DNA of 64,000 bases from Lophium mytilinum. Its lineage: Eukaryota; Ascomycota; Dothideomycetes; Mytilinidiales; Mytilinidiaceae. The notes beneath the pieces were generated by a model. The model was not told the origin of the DNA and did not search any database. It saw only the letters and a list, made by a program, of their open reading frames with translations. Below, in pieces: positions 8,472-19,726 of this stretch (positions within the stretch are counted from its first letter, which is position 1; every line of letters begins with the position of its first letter). Location: contig MU004196.1 of the NCBI GenBank assembly GCA_010093605.1, forward strand, positions 1,503,454 to 1,567,453, given 5' to 3'. The position numbers and the translations under genes were made by a program.

Positions 8472-10008
8472 TTACTCGGGCTTTTGGCCATAACAGACCC
8501 AACTAGAACCACATTAGCGTAAGCTCCCTTCATATAGGTAGAGCGTACTCACAAGTCCAACAGCGCATGCAAACCTTTGCTTTTCAACTCCGTCCGAACT
8601 TTCCCGCATAGAACCTCAACCTCCTCAGGCGACCATTTCAAGATTTGGGTCATCAGTCGGAATGAAAAGCCTTCTAATCCATCGATGATCTGGCAAAGGT
8701 TGAAAAGGCCAATTTCCTTTTGTTTAGGGTCCTTCGCCCATGGTCCAATAGGGAGCTTATGTCGCTTCGCAACGACGTTGATGAAACCCGCATCTTTCAT
8801 CCAGCCTTCAAGTAGCGGACCCGGATTCGGTTCGCGGCCGTTTTGAGCGGATAGGTCGATTAGGATCTGGTCCCAGCGGGCAACTTCGTGCTTTTCGGTG
8901 AGTGAGCCGTCTTCGGAGTGGTATTTGAGGTTCCAGTCTTGGAATTCGACGAAGCCGCCCGGGGCAACGTTGCTGTGATGGCGTTAGCGGCGACGGTAGA
9001 GTAACGAATTAGAAGATGCGGTGCTACATACTCGAACGCACTTTTGATTAGCTTTGGCCAATCCTGAATCGCGCAACATAGATATCTGGCAAAGATGAAG
9101 TCGAAAGGTGCGGTGTAAGTCCACGTGCTTTCGAGGTCGTCTACTTCGAATTTCACGTTTGGGGGGACCCTGGAGAATCAGCTAAAGTACTTCTTTCCTC
9201 AAATGATCTTACCAGGTCGGTTGCGTTGGACTGAGATCATTTCCAAGTACCTACACGCTTGTTAGATAGGCGCTTTCAGTTAGCTAGATTGAAATGTCTT
9301 ACTTCAGCGGCTGGATGTGCCTCGCCTGTGTCCTAGTCAGCACGTCATGATTAGCAGCTCTGAAGGTAACATACCCATTTCTATTGCCCATATCCCTGTA
9401 CCGGTTCCACAATCAAGCACTCTCTTGACTGTATCCGGTATAGGGGCAAGATGAAGCTTGTCGCCTATCGCTTTTTTGAGCAAAAAGTGCGTCATGTCGA
9501 GCCGGTCCAATTCGGCCTACGCTTGATGAGTCACGTGGGTTGAGGTTATTCGGAGGCAGTATACCTCGTCATTTGGCAGGACGTAGACTTTAAGAACGTT
9601 GTCAGCGCATGGTACGAGGTAGAACTGCAAAATGTAGACCCACCTCCCGGCCTGAACGCATGATACCGACGACCGTTCTCGAGCGGGTAATTCGTCACGC
9701 TGGGAGAGAGCGAAGTTGTGAATGAATTTCTGTCCTCGAGTGAGAAAACGTCCGCAACAGGCATGAGTATCCGATTAATTCTGAACATACATCTCGTCAC
9801 TGAAGTCTCCGAGTGATGAATCGTTATCCCCGGGCACGTGCTGTGAGAATTAGGTATTGCTTAGACGGCCGACGCTCAAGAGAACGAGTTGCAAGTATCT
9901 CCGTCATGGAGCTATGAGGTTGAGACATACTTCGGGGTCGATCTCAATTGTTGGATCGGCAGCCGTAGTCGCTGCTGCAACGGGCGCCTCAGTAGCGGGC
10001 GACGCCAT
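8472..10008 (-). CDS. SAM-dependent methyltransferase, LaeA-like, ten exons
   Basis: I derived the exons by eye: 10008-9931, 9840-9791, 9729-9644, 9587-9565, 9516-9375, 9325-9303, 9250-9213, 9169-9032, 8972-8553 and 8502-8472. They sum to 343 codons in one frame and give 342 residues. All introns are GT-AG and 43-90 bp. GRRYHAFRPG (about 62-71) is typical of the fungal LaeA-type family. Motif I, VLDCGTGTG, is at 112-120, with the acidic residue of motif II in GNDLSP. NVAPGGFVEFQDW is the post-I/IV region, and the end LLDFWVCYGQKPE is a family signature. The substrate is unknown: such enzymes include secondary-metabolism regulators and small-molecule methyltransferases. Several exons are only 23-50 bp, so automated callers may miss them. 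Confidence 0.85.
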
Positions 10009-12586
10009 CTTTCAAGGGCTGGCCGCTAGCTGTTGCGGGCCGCGATCTAAAAGACGGGAACGAGGCGGGGAAGTCTGGCCGGAAGCTTGGCACAGAATCT
10101 TGATTCTCGAGAGGTGCAAAATCGTTGGCGACGAGAGAGAAAGAAAGAGAAGGTAAGGTGGGAGGAATCATGAGGTCCGAAGTATCTTGTCCAGTCTCCT
10201 AGCGAGCTCCTCAAACCATGACTCTCGGCGTGTGGCACAACCCTGGAGCCGCGTTCACGCAAGCAACGACAGCTGTGCAGCGGGCGAGCTGCTGCCGCGA
10301 GTTTAGATGCAGATGATCCTGCCCTGTCTGCCCTGCCCGTCTGCCCTCTCGTCCACGGGTATGTAGGCCTCCTGCGGGGCCACTCCCGGCGCTCCCCAAC
10401 CCTTGTGTAGTGCTCCTCGGTTGGCTGTCGGGGCGCCTAACACTCCACCTTTGTTGGTCGACGTGCACGAATCGCATCCTGGCCGGCTTCCAGAAAAGCA
10501 GTGGAACACCTGATGCCTGATAATACCTTCCTAGACGCCTTACCCGGCGTTTTTAGCCCACCCTCCTAGACTTCGTCTTCAAGACCTGCATCTCCCTCGC
10601 CATCTCCCTCGCCATCTCCCTCGCCATCTCCCTCGCCATCTCCCTCGCCATCTCCCTCGCCATCTCTCTCGTCATCTTGTCTCTTGCGCGCGGATGCCAT
10701 GCTCCATCTCTAGGACTCGATCTTGAGCCGGAGATGACACTGAAGTAGTTCTGCACCCTCTACGCTCGTATCGCGAAGAACTATTGTAGGCCGGTCCTCC
10801 CTCTTTGAGTCCTGGTCGTAGTGCTTTATGCAAGCGCAGTGCAGAAGAACCGGTCACCACCGAGGGAACCAGGCGATCGGGATTGTTATCAGCTGAGCTC
10901 TGCACATCATCGCTCGGCTTGCCCTCCACGCAGAGAAAGATGACCTGCTTATACGCGGCCCCGCAATGGCTTTGATTCGTTCAAAAAGACCACTTTTCGC
11001 AGAGGACGGACGCTCTCAAGCGCGAGTGCGATCATGCCTCTTTCCCGCCTCCTCGGAAGCTGCTGTGCGATGATTCTGACAAGCATGAGTTGTGGGTGTT
11101 GCTCTACTGTGCCGCATCCTATTGTTAGCCTCTTTAGTGAGTGCATGCAGGGCATTCCGAGCTTCGCTATTGTGCCGTTTCCGCAAATTGATTGTGCCGA
11201 GTCTGCTTCCGAGCCATTAACGAATCAGCAGCAGCTTTCAGAAGACATTTCGGAGCACAATGTAAGGATGACTTGCTTCACCGATGAAGTCCTATCACAG
11301 GGTATAGAGCGATTGGGTGATCGAGGCCGCGTCACCGTAGACTGCCCAGCTCCGAGCACTTCTTTCTTTCTGATTGAAGTGCAACAAAAAAAAAGAGGCG
11401 AAGCGCGAAGGAGTCAAGCCACACGCCACATGGTACACGGCAATTGCTTTAACTGTTGATTCGATTGCCGCGGTGGGGGTTTTATGAGCTTCTGAGTAAA
11501 CTTGCCGGGATTGGAAGGAGGAACGTGGGATGTTCCACTGCTTCGAGACATTGAATATCGCGCTTATCATCATCGACATTTGTCAAATGTGCCTCTTGGG
11601 GAGAGATTAGGATGCCAGTCAAAGAAAGCGCATTGTGAGGTCAAAAGGTTGCTTTCGTTTTGAATTCTCGATCTCATTTGTCGATGACCCGGACAAAACA
11701 TGGGCCGAGCCTATGCCACGTGATCACTGTTCATAGTGGCACTCTTGCACTGCAACTTCCAGAATGGGTTGTATTTCTACCCAATTGAAACGATTACTAG
11801 ATAAAATGAAACTTGGAACTTTTCACTGTAATTCTATCTTTCTTTCTCATACTCGGATTCGGAACGCTAGGGGCTGAGTTCTGCTACATTTATTCCCTTA
11901 AGTCATACACCCCAACTTTAGGCAACTTGTCATGGTCATGATTATGCTCGTTGTCCTGGACCTAGTAGCTTCTTATGGCTCGATTTTGCGGATGCATATC
12001 GCTGAAACCCAAGCCCGGCTCACACGTCCAGCGTCCCTCTAATAAGATATGCTGGACGCAACATCAATCAGCCGCAGAAAAGTAGGAAGACTAATGGGCA
12101 ATACACAAGGTAAAAATGCAGATAACGGTGACCTAAGAAATGATGAAGACATCTGAGAGCATAGCACTGATCTACAGGACCAGCAGCACGTTCGCGGCGC
12201 AGGATAGAAAGAAAGTTCGCAACTACATCTCAGCTTCCCTGATCTTCTCGAACCCGTGAGTAGAAATGCCCACACAGCTGTATATAATAGAAGTTAGTAT
12301 CCAGGTGGAGAATTGCTGAGCTTTTCGGCACCGTGATGCACAACTCCGCAAAAACACTCGGATCGGGCTTCCGGTAGCAGCGAGCAGATAAGCACATTTC
12401 GGCCGTCTCTTGTTATACAGCGATAGTCCTGTGGAACGTCGGAGGTGGCCGAACAGGTATACTGATATATGAAATATTTGCGAACACTCAAAGAAGATGT
12501 AAAGGGAAGCTCTCCAAGGCTCCGCAGATTGTGCAAAAGCCACCAACCTTTGTCATCTTATCGTACAGGAAAGCACGTCCTCAGCC
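10009..12586. other. 2.6 kb gene-poor spacer
   Basis: Between the divergent methyltransferase and oxygenase genes. Besides the 12-bp minisatellite at 10589-10672 it holds several frames of 60-141 codons (for example 11034-11459 plus). None shows a recognisable domain, and they overlap one another on both strands. I call no gene. It may hold the promoters of both flanking genes. Confidence 0.5.
10589..10672. repeat. 12-bp minisatellite, seven units
   Basis: Six perfect units of CATCTCCCTCGC and a seventh, altered one. Because the period is divisible by three it keeps an open frame on the minus strand encoding repeated Met-Ala-Arg-Glu. That looks like a by-product of the repeat rather than a gene. 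Confidence 0.9.
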
Positions 12587-13620
12587 ATGTCCCCCGCCAA
12601 AACCCCAACGTTTACCATCCCCACCGTCGACATCTCATCCTACGTCGCCGACCCATCTTCACCCGCTGCTAAACGTGTTATTGAGGATGTTCGGAATGCC
12701 TGCATTACGTCCGGTTTCTTCCAGCTTATCGGTCATGGAGTTCCCCGGGAGCTTCAAGAGGCCGTCTTGAATGGCGCGAAAGCCTTCTTTAAGCTACCAC
12801 AAGAAGAGAAGCTGAAGTATGAGAAGAGCGCTGTAGGAAGAGGAAACCGCGGTTATGAGATCATGGGCAAGCAGGTCCTCCAGAAAGGCGCATTGCCAGA
12901 CCTGAAAGAAGTACGCACCCTTTAAGCCTAAACTCCCACCCTCAACACCGGTATGCTAACACATTCTAGGGCTACTACGTCGGCCACGACTTCGAACCCT
13001 CACTAGACCCGAATCACACCTACAACTGGTTCAACCCACCCAACGTCTGGCCCACCTCCCTCCCGTCCCTCGAAACCACCTTTCGCCAGCCCATCAACGA
13101 ATACTACGCCCACATGTTCCCCCTCAGCACCAGAATCCTCGACATCATGGCGGCGGGGATGCCCTACGGCCCTGCAGTCTTCGATGAGTTCAAAACCGAT
13201 CCGGTCGCCGTGATGCGCTTGCTGCACTACCCGCCCCAGCCAGAATCTTCGGACGCGCTACAATTCGGTGTCGGCGCACACACGGACTTCGGGTCAATCA
13301 CACTGTTACTCCAAGACATGGCAGGCGGGCTGGAGGTGCTCAACCATGATACCGATGAGTGGGTGAGCGTGACGCCGAATGCGGATGCGTATGTGGTTAA
13401 TCTTGGGGATATGATGCAGCGGTGGACGAGGGGGGAGTATAGGAGTAATCTGCATCGGGTTAGGAATATGGGTGGTGGGGATCGGTATAGTGTGCCGTTC
13501 TTCTTTGATGGGAATTTGAAGACGAAGCTTGCCCCGTTTGATGGGGGAGAGCCGGACGGGGAGGTCATAACGGTGGAGGAGCATATGCAGGAGAGGTTTA
13601 GGACGACTGCTGGGTATTAG
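12587..13620 (+). CDS. 2-oxoglutarate/Fe(II) oxygenase, isopenicillin N synthase-like family
   Basis: Two exons, 12587-12910 and 12970-13620, around a 59 bp GTACGC...TAG intron with CTAAC near its 3' end; 324 residues. The N-terminal DIOX_N part has IPTVDISSY and GFFQLIGHGVP. The core has the iron ligands HTD (His212, Asp214) and His270 (SNLHRV), and the 2-oxoglutarate-binding pair Arg280-x-Ser282 (RYS). The family couples decarboxylation of 2-oxoglutarate to hydroxylation, desaturation or ring closure of small molecules in the cytosol. The length is normal for the family. The substrate cannot be read from sequence. It is divergent from the methyltransferase but 2.6 kb away, so a shared pathway is only a possibility. 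Confidence 0.9.
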
Positions 13621-14673
13621 GGCTTGATGAGGTGCCTCACGCGGTGGTGCCATAGTGTACAGATGGGTAAGAAGTTAACGTTCCGATCGATTTATCGGAA
13701 ACCTCACATACACGCCCTCCTTCGTGGTATTTCAAGAGGTCTTCCAAGACTACTTTCACCCAGATAGATTTGCAGCACATACATTTCAAATTACCTGCTA
13801 CTCTTCCTAATTGCGGATTCCACAATCACATCGCCTCCTAAATAGTAACCCCTGAGATTCTTCAAGGCTGATACCTCCTACGCAATCTTTATGGAGACTC
13901 GGTCAAACTTATTTTTTGATCAACTCTCGTACGCAAAGCCTGAACCAGATCCTTGAAGTCTTTACATTCTCGGGTCGTTCCCAGTAGTAGATCATGAAGC
14001 CTTCAAAACTTTCAACGCGCCACCCAACCTGACATCGCCGTCCTCTTCTCTACCCCCTAATACCATCCGCCTACGCCACGGTCACCCAAGATCTCTTCCC
14101 GCCCCCTGGATCGATGAATCAGGTCTCCTTCACGCGAAACAATGTGACGGTTTTGAGTGTACATCGGTGATGTTAGAGGCCACGTCGGTGGAGGTAGATA
14201 CAGTAAGGGCACCTTGTGGTACGTTGAATCAAATAGAATAGTCTACAATGTGTCTCACAGTTGTCGTTCCTCGCAGAGAAACCAACGCAATGGAATACTT
14301 TGCCTGTGCACTTGGATCGATCATAGGATAGGCATACTGTTAGCTAGCCCCGTGATCGTACATATCTCTCCATTATATGCAAAAAATCGCCATGGAGGTG
14401 CTCGCATGAAGAACTCAGAGGGAATAACAATTGAATGTATGGCTGTAATGGATGTAGTATCGTGGTGATGTCTTATTCGGCCGGCAGAAAACGAATCCGC
14501 CTCGTCCTGATTGGCCCGTGCCACCGCCTCCAAAATTGTTCCTCGCTGCACCCAACGAAACATCTTCCAAGCCCTACACTACAATCGAGCCTACATCAAC
14601 TCCAACACCAGCTGCGTACCCCACCGAACTCCACCAGACGCGTCGAAAGATCTTCAACGCTCTTCACTTCAAG
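13621..14673. other. Intergenic, nothing recognised
   Basis: About 1 kb between the oxygenase and the NatA subunit. A 103-codon plus frame at 14157 lacks any recognisable feature. The frame immediately upstream of 14674 is open back to 14518, but is probably 5' leader. Confidence 0.5.
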
Positions 14674-15749
14674 ATGGACATCCGTGTGCTCAGACCGTCG
14701 GATATCCCGCATGTCCAACTCGCCAACATCACGAATCTGCCCGAGAACTACTTCTGCAAATATTACCTCTACCATGCAATGAGCTGGCCACAGCTATCAT
14801 ATGTCGCTGTTGATGTAAGCGCATATTCTTCTTGCATTCATAAATACCTCACCTCATACAGCAAATATGCTCTTCCAATTGTCATTGTCAACTTTCACCG
14901 TTATTCTATCATCGATTTAATTCCTTTCATCCTATAATACATCTGCGGGACCGATACTATTATCTATGTATCTCATCTCCACATACCTTCATCTTCTACA
15001 TTATCACGCGTCGCAACAACCCTATAGCAAATTTCAACGCTGCCCTCCACCTCAGCCATGCTGACCGCCCACAGGTCTCCCGCCCGAAGAAAACCCCCTA
15101 CGACCCCCCCAAGATCGTCGGCTACGTTCTCGCCAAAATGGAAGAAGAGCCTTCCGACGGCGTGCAGCACGGCCACATCACTAGTCTGAGCGTGATGCGA
15201 ACGCACCGCCGCCTCGGGCTAGCAGAGAAGCTTATGAGGCAGAGTCGTGCGTACCCTCTCCTACCCCCCTTATTAATCCAACCTCATTCCCATCCCCGAC
15301 CCCGAACCTATCACTAGCTGTGAAGGTGTATGGCTTGCTAACACCCACCAGAACGCGCCATGGCCGAAACCTTCTCGGCGCACTACGTCTCCCTGCACGT
15401 TCGTGTCTCTAACACCGCGGCGCTGCACCTCTACCGCGACACGCTGGGCTTCACTGTCGATAAGACGGAGGCGAAGTACTACGCTGACGGGGAAGATGCT
15501 TTCAGCATGCGCATGGAGCTGTCTGACCTGCGCCACGTGCCCGAAGAAAGCGATGACGAGGAGGAAGGAAAGAGCGAGGGGGTGGACGAGGGCGAGGCTG
15601 TAGGGAGCGCGGGGAAGAAGGGGGACGGGGAGGAGGGAGAGGATGCGAAGAAGGGTGCGGCGGGGAAGAAGAGGAAGGTCAAGGTTAAGGTGGGAAGGGG
15701 ATTGGGGGTGGGAGAGCTGGTGGAGAGGAATGAGGCGAAGGGAGCTTGA
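14674..15749 (+). CDS. ARD1: N-terminal acetyltransferase A catalytic subunit (Naa10/Ard1)
   Basis: Three exons, 14674-14814, 15075-15246 and 15352-15749, give 236 residues. The start [20 protein letters not shown] and [20 protein letters not shown] are hallmarks of Naa10. The acetyl-CoA loop [10 protein letters not shown] lies near residues 92-101. [14 protein letters not shown] is the conserved C-terminal GNAT strand. The tail is acidic then Lys-rich ([18 protein letters not shown]). Naa10 works with Naa15 at the ribosome, acetylating N-termini exposed after Met removal. An in-frame ATG at 14518 would add 52 residues unlike the family, so I chose 14674. The first intron (260 bp) is long for this genome. 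Confidence 0.93.
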
Positions 15750-16057
15750 GGGGACTCCCGATTTCATGGTGCAGAGATGTTCTACCCCAAAACCTTTCAC
15801 AGCTTCGGCTACCGTCGTCTGAGTGGCCCCAACTGGTCTACAGGTTGGTCAAAAAGATTAATTTCAGCTTTCTCAAAGTGTGTCGAGGCTAGTCAGACAG
15901 CTGCAAACCAGGCTACACACGATCCTGAGTTCCATTTCCGTAAACACCGTAACCGTGAAAATGGGTATACCCAGGGGAGGACAAGACACCATCGCTATGC
16001 CCAAAATGCCCGCCTATACCATGCAAAACAGAGAGTCGTGAAGTCCCCCCAACAACC

Positions 16058-16837
16058 CTACTCATCCTCCTTCCCCAGCACACTCTTAACCCTCCACCCT
16101 GCCTCCAAATCCTTGATCTCACATGTCGCCAGCCAAACCGTCAGCACCGGCTTCGCCCTAACTCTCTGCCGCTCGAGTGGATTCTCCGACCTCATTTCCT
16201 CAAATCCCGCCTCATCTTCACCCTCTTCTTCCTCCTTCACCCCCTCCGCGCCCTGGGCCGGACCCTTCTCCCTCACCACCTCAACCCTGCTCGAGAGCCC
16301 CGCATACCGCCAAACCCTCACTCCCATTCCCTGCAGCTCGCCCACCGCGATATCAGCAATACTGAGCTCCTTATTCGCCGCCTCGGACGCCGCCGTCAGC
16401 GCCACGAGGACCGGCTTGCGCAGCCCTTTTCCTGCGCTCTTGCGCTCTGGATGGAGGAGGTCCACTACCGCGCGCACTTTGGGGCTGAGCTTTGTGTTGG
16501 TGGATACGTGGATATGCGAGATTGCGAAGCGGGCTTCGAGGGTGTTGCGGATCTGAGGAGGGAGGAGGTCGATAGGGTTGAGGTGGGTGGAAGGGTCCAA
16601 TGGAGCGGGGACTGAGGAGGGGTGTCTTGGGCGTTTGGCGGGGGGGCCGGGGTCAGTTGGAGGGTGGGAGGTGTCCTTGGTGGCATTGGAGATGTCGTTG
16701 GTGGTGTTTGGGTTGGGTGGGTTGCGTTTGCGCTTCTTGGAGGGGTTGTTGGAATTGGTGTTGGGATTGTTGGCAGGAGCGGCAGGCGGAGCGGGCTGCT
16801 GGCCACTCTTTCGGCCTTTTCTGTTCTTCTTGCCCAT
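16058..16837 (-). CDS. Alba-domain nucleic acid-binding protein
   Basis: 259 residues from the ATG at 16837 (MGKKNRKGRKSG). An ATG at 16960 would add a leader-like stretch. The N-terminus is basic and Pro/Asn-rich (disordered), with KKRKR-type nuclear signals. The Alba-like core covers about residues 95-200: an N-terminal strand (HIHVSTNTKLSPKVRAVVDL), a helix (PVLVALTAASEAANKELSIA), then VGELQGMGVRVWRYAGLSS. An acidic insert follows, and then AKPVLTVWLATCEIKDLEAG. Fungal Alba proteins bind RNA or DNA; relatives are RNase P/MRP subunits (Pop6/Pop7-like). Role and partners here are inferred from the fold only. It is convergent with the NatA gene (308 bp apart, nothing in the gap). Confidence 0.8.
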   Translation of the reverse strand: MGKKNRKGRKSGQQPAPPAAPANNPNTNSNNPSKKRKRNPPNPNTTNDISNATKDTSHPPTDPGPPAKRPRHPSSVPAPLDPSTHLNPIDLLPPQIRNTLEARFAISHIHVSTNTKLSPKVRAVVDLLHPERKSAGKGLRKPVLVALTAASEAANKELSIADIAVGELQGMGVRVWRYAGLSSRVEVVREKGPAQGAEGVKEEEEGEDEAGFEEMRSENPLERQRVRAKPVLTVWLATCEIKDLEAGWRVKSVLGKEDE

Positions 16838-18007
16838 TGTTGCGATGGGTTGGAAGAGTAGAAGGTGGGGGAAATCAAGATGAAGAGTCGCGTCGAGATT
16901 AATCTTGGCAAGGATGCGAGGGGTTGGTGACCTGTGATTGGCTGCAGCTTGAGCATGCATTTTTTGAATAATTCAGGCTGACGCTATGTGAGGTGGCCTG
17001 AAGAGTTCTCAGACTGTGAAGAATGGTCTTTTCAACCATTCAATATGCATCTGAAAATGTATCGAGGCTGGTCATACGGTGGTAAGCCAATGTAGAATAT
17101 TCTAAGCATCTCAACACAGTCAAATCAAAGAAGTAGCTCGCTTTACATTTCATTAAGCCTTTCATGGTGTCCTGAGCTCCAAAAGCCCCTAGGGACCTCC
17201 AAGCAGTACCAAATAGTCGTGAGACTGTTAGCAAGATACTCAGTTCCTGGAACAGGGGCGATTGTTCCTAATGATATCAGCTGTAAGTCATATGAAGAAA
17301 GCATACGAGCTAGAATATTACAGGTGCATTTGTCATTATGTATCATTATGGATTAGCAAGCTTCCTCACTATCTGCGCTAGAATCGTGCATCGTGCAATG
17401 GGTACGAGCTTTCCGCTTGACACGAAGATATCTAGTGCTGATAGTAAAAAATCCAGGCAATATTCCTAGCGGCGATCACTAAAGTGCGTCATGCACGCCA
17501 AGCCCAAATATCACAGTGCTTACTCCTATTTACCTTTTCAGTACGTAGGTAGCCTATGTTTACCATGTACGAGTCCAAAAGTGTCCTTCGCACAAATGCT
17601 ATCATTCCCGAGCATCCTCATCCAGATCTTCCAACCGGAGCTTCTATTCCTCCATCGTACGAAAGAATAGAAATCTCGCCGGCTTCAGACCTCGGCATCT
17701 TCTGCAAGAGGAAAGCGGGCCTTCTCCGCTTGGTAATCTACCGCTCTGGTGCCATGATGCAATGCAAATTGATGTCAGAAATCGTCAGAAAGTAAGGTGA
17801 TGGAATGCAAATAAGTAGGTCGTATCTCGGATATACAGCGGATATCAGAGGCAGTCGACTGTTCCTCAGTAGTCTGCTTTAAAATCAAGTCCCACCCCTC
17901 TTCATACCTCCCCTTTCTTAAACATCATACTACCCCAGGTGCTCCTTCCATTAACTCACTCCCGTAAGCTCCATCAACGCTTTCCGCCTCTCCCGCACAT
18001 TGCCAAA
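16838..18007. other. Intergenic, nothing recognised
   Basis: About 1.2 kb between the divergent Alba and oxidoreductase genes, so it should contain both promoters. A 79-codon plus frame at 17556 has no recognisable feature. The stretch just before 18008 is pyrimidine-rich (CTTCC...CTCCC), as is common in fungal promoters. Confidence 0.5.
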
Positions 18008-19285
18008 ATGGTCCAAAACAAAGGCCTCATTTTCAAGAACGTCCCCAATGGCTGGCCGAAGCCGGGTCACGACCTCGTCGTGGAAGCCCGCGACTTCGAC
18101 CTCGACCAGTCTCTCCCGGAGGGAGGCGTTGTCGTGAAGAACCGTGAGTGTAGCGCGACTCAATACTTCACATCCACTATCGTCACTTTCCATCTCCGCG
18201 CTTCGACTTTCTTCTAAATACCACTTTCATCTCATTGAGAGGGTCCAACCTCTTCACGTGATATCCCAATTGCACCCTGCGAAACCTAGCACTACAAAAT
18301 CGGATGGTTTCTTACCTCGAGCTTCTTCATTTACCAAATAGCAACTCATCCTCCCCATTCAGACTATCTCTCCTTCGACCCCTACCAACGCGGCCGCATG
18401 CGCGCGCCCGACACACCCTCCTACTCGCCCCCTTTCAAGCTGGGCGAGCCCATCACAAACCGCGGCATCTCCACCGTCGTCTCCAGCTCCACCCCAGACT
18501 TCAAAAAAGGCGATGTAGTCGTTGGAAACGCTATCATCGGGACCGAAGAATACAGCGTCCTCACCGCCGAACACACGAAACTGGTCAAGAAGCTCGATAA
18601 CCCCCTCGGCCTCGACCCCAAAATCTTTCTCGGCGCCCTCGGAATGCCCGGGTTGACCGCCTGGTCCTCTTTCTACGCTATTGGCGAGCCGAAGAAGGGC
18701 GAGAGTATCCTCGTGAGTGCCGCCAGCGGCGCTGTCGGCCAGATCGTCGGCCAACTCGCGAAGCACGAGGGCCTGAAGGTGTATGGTAGTGTTGGTGACG
18801 ACGCGAAGTTGAAGTACATTCTGGAAGAGCTCGGGTTCGACGGCGGGTTCAACTACAAGAAAGAAACACCTGGAGATGCGCTCGCGAGGCTGGCGCCGGA
18901 TGGCATCGACATCTACTACGAGAACGTGGGCGGCGTGCAGCTTGAAGCTGCGCTCAACGCTATGAAGCCGTTTGGGCGCATCATCGCGTGCGGCATGATC
19001 AGCCAGTACAACCTGCCGCCGAAGGAGTGGTATGGGATCAAGAATACGATGATGATCGTGGCGAAGCGGGTTAAGTTCCAAGGGTTTATTGTTGGGGATG
19101 ACAATATGGGGCCGAAGTACACGAAAGAGCATCAGGAGAAGCTGCAACAGTGGATTAAGGATGGGTCATTCAAAGTGAAGTTCAGTGAGACGGTGGGGAT
19201 TGATAATGCCGTGGATGGGTTTATTGGGATGCTGGAGGGGAAGAACTTTGGGAAATCAGTGATGGTTATTTCGGAGATTGATTGA
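18008..19285 (+). CDS. NADPH-dependent MDR oxidoreductase (LTB4DH / 2-alkenal reductase type)
   Basis: Two exons, 18008-18143 and 18363-19285, give 352 residues. The junction restores NHYLSFDPYQRGRM, a signature of zinc-free MDR enzymes of the leukotriene B4 12-hydroxydehydrogenase / prostaglandin reductase group. The Rossmann motif SAASGAVGQIVGQLAK is near residues 163-178. YYENVGG and GMISQYN are the usual downstream family motifs. No structural zinc Cys cluster is present. Such enzymes reduce alpha,beta-unsaturated ketones and aldehydes with NADPH, for example in detoxification of lipid-peroxidation products. The substrate here is unknown. The 219 bp intron is longer than most. Confidence 0.9.
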
Positions 19286-19364
19286 AGGCGTGGGAGCGCT
19301 GAGAGCGTGGTTTCCAGAAGCTTGAGTCTTTAATTATCAAGTGTCCTGATAAGCTATTGATGAG

Positions 19365-19590
19365 TTTTTTGAGACAGTCTCACCGCTATCTGGCACTGCT
19401 TAGGGGCCCCCACGGGCTTTTGGAGCTGCGGACACGATGAAAGGGTTGATGCAGTGAAAATCGGGCTAGCTCTTAATTGACTGTATGCTTATCAGCTGGG
19501 TCACCTCTGATAGCAGCAGTGGGCGAAGCAAAAGTAGAGCTGAGCAGGTCCGCTAGCCAAAAACTTAACGGCCATCAAGAGACAGATCAT
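19365..19590. repeat. Possible degenerate MITE family 1 copy
   Basis: TCTGGCACTGCTTAGGGGCC resembles the MITE 1 block CTGGTACGCCACTGCTTGGGG. GATGCAGTG, CAGCTGGG and CAGCAGTGGG follow in roughly the same order as in copies 1-3. The terminal repeats are not convincing, so this may be chance. It lies in the 19286-19726 spacer between two convergent genes. Confidence 0.3.
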
Positions 19591-19726
19591 CCTGCGTAAA
19601 TTTTGAACCTTGAGTACTACTAGATCAACTCTATAGTCCGATCTAGATGAACTCCGCCAACCTGATATCCAACACCAGCAATGCAGCTAAGACTTCCAAA
19701 TCCAAAGCAAGGGGCCTCCAGACATT

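Noticed and set aside
10553-10756. Frame encoding a Met-Ala-Arg-Glu repeat
   Set aside because: Explained by the 12-bp minisatellite; no sensible flanking protein.
11034-11459. 141-codon plus frame in the large spacer
   Set aside because: Overlapped by other frames, no domain, no family-like composition and no clear intron structure.
14518-14673. Upstream in-frame start of the NatA subunit
   Set aside because: The added residues are unlike the family, whose members start MDIR.
8472-16837. Secondary-metabolite gene cluster (methyltransferase, oxygenase, acetyltransferase)
   Set aside because: No backbone synthase; the acetyltransferase is housekeeping NatA, and the spacing is wide.
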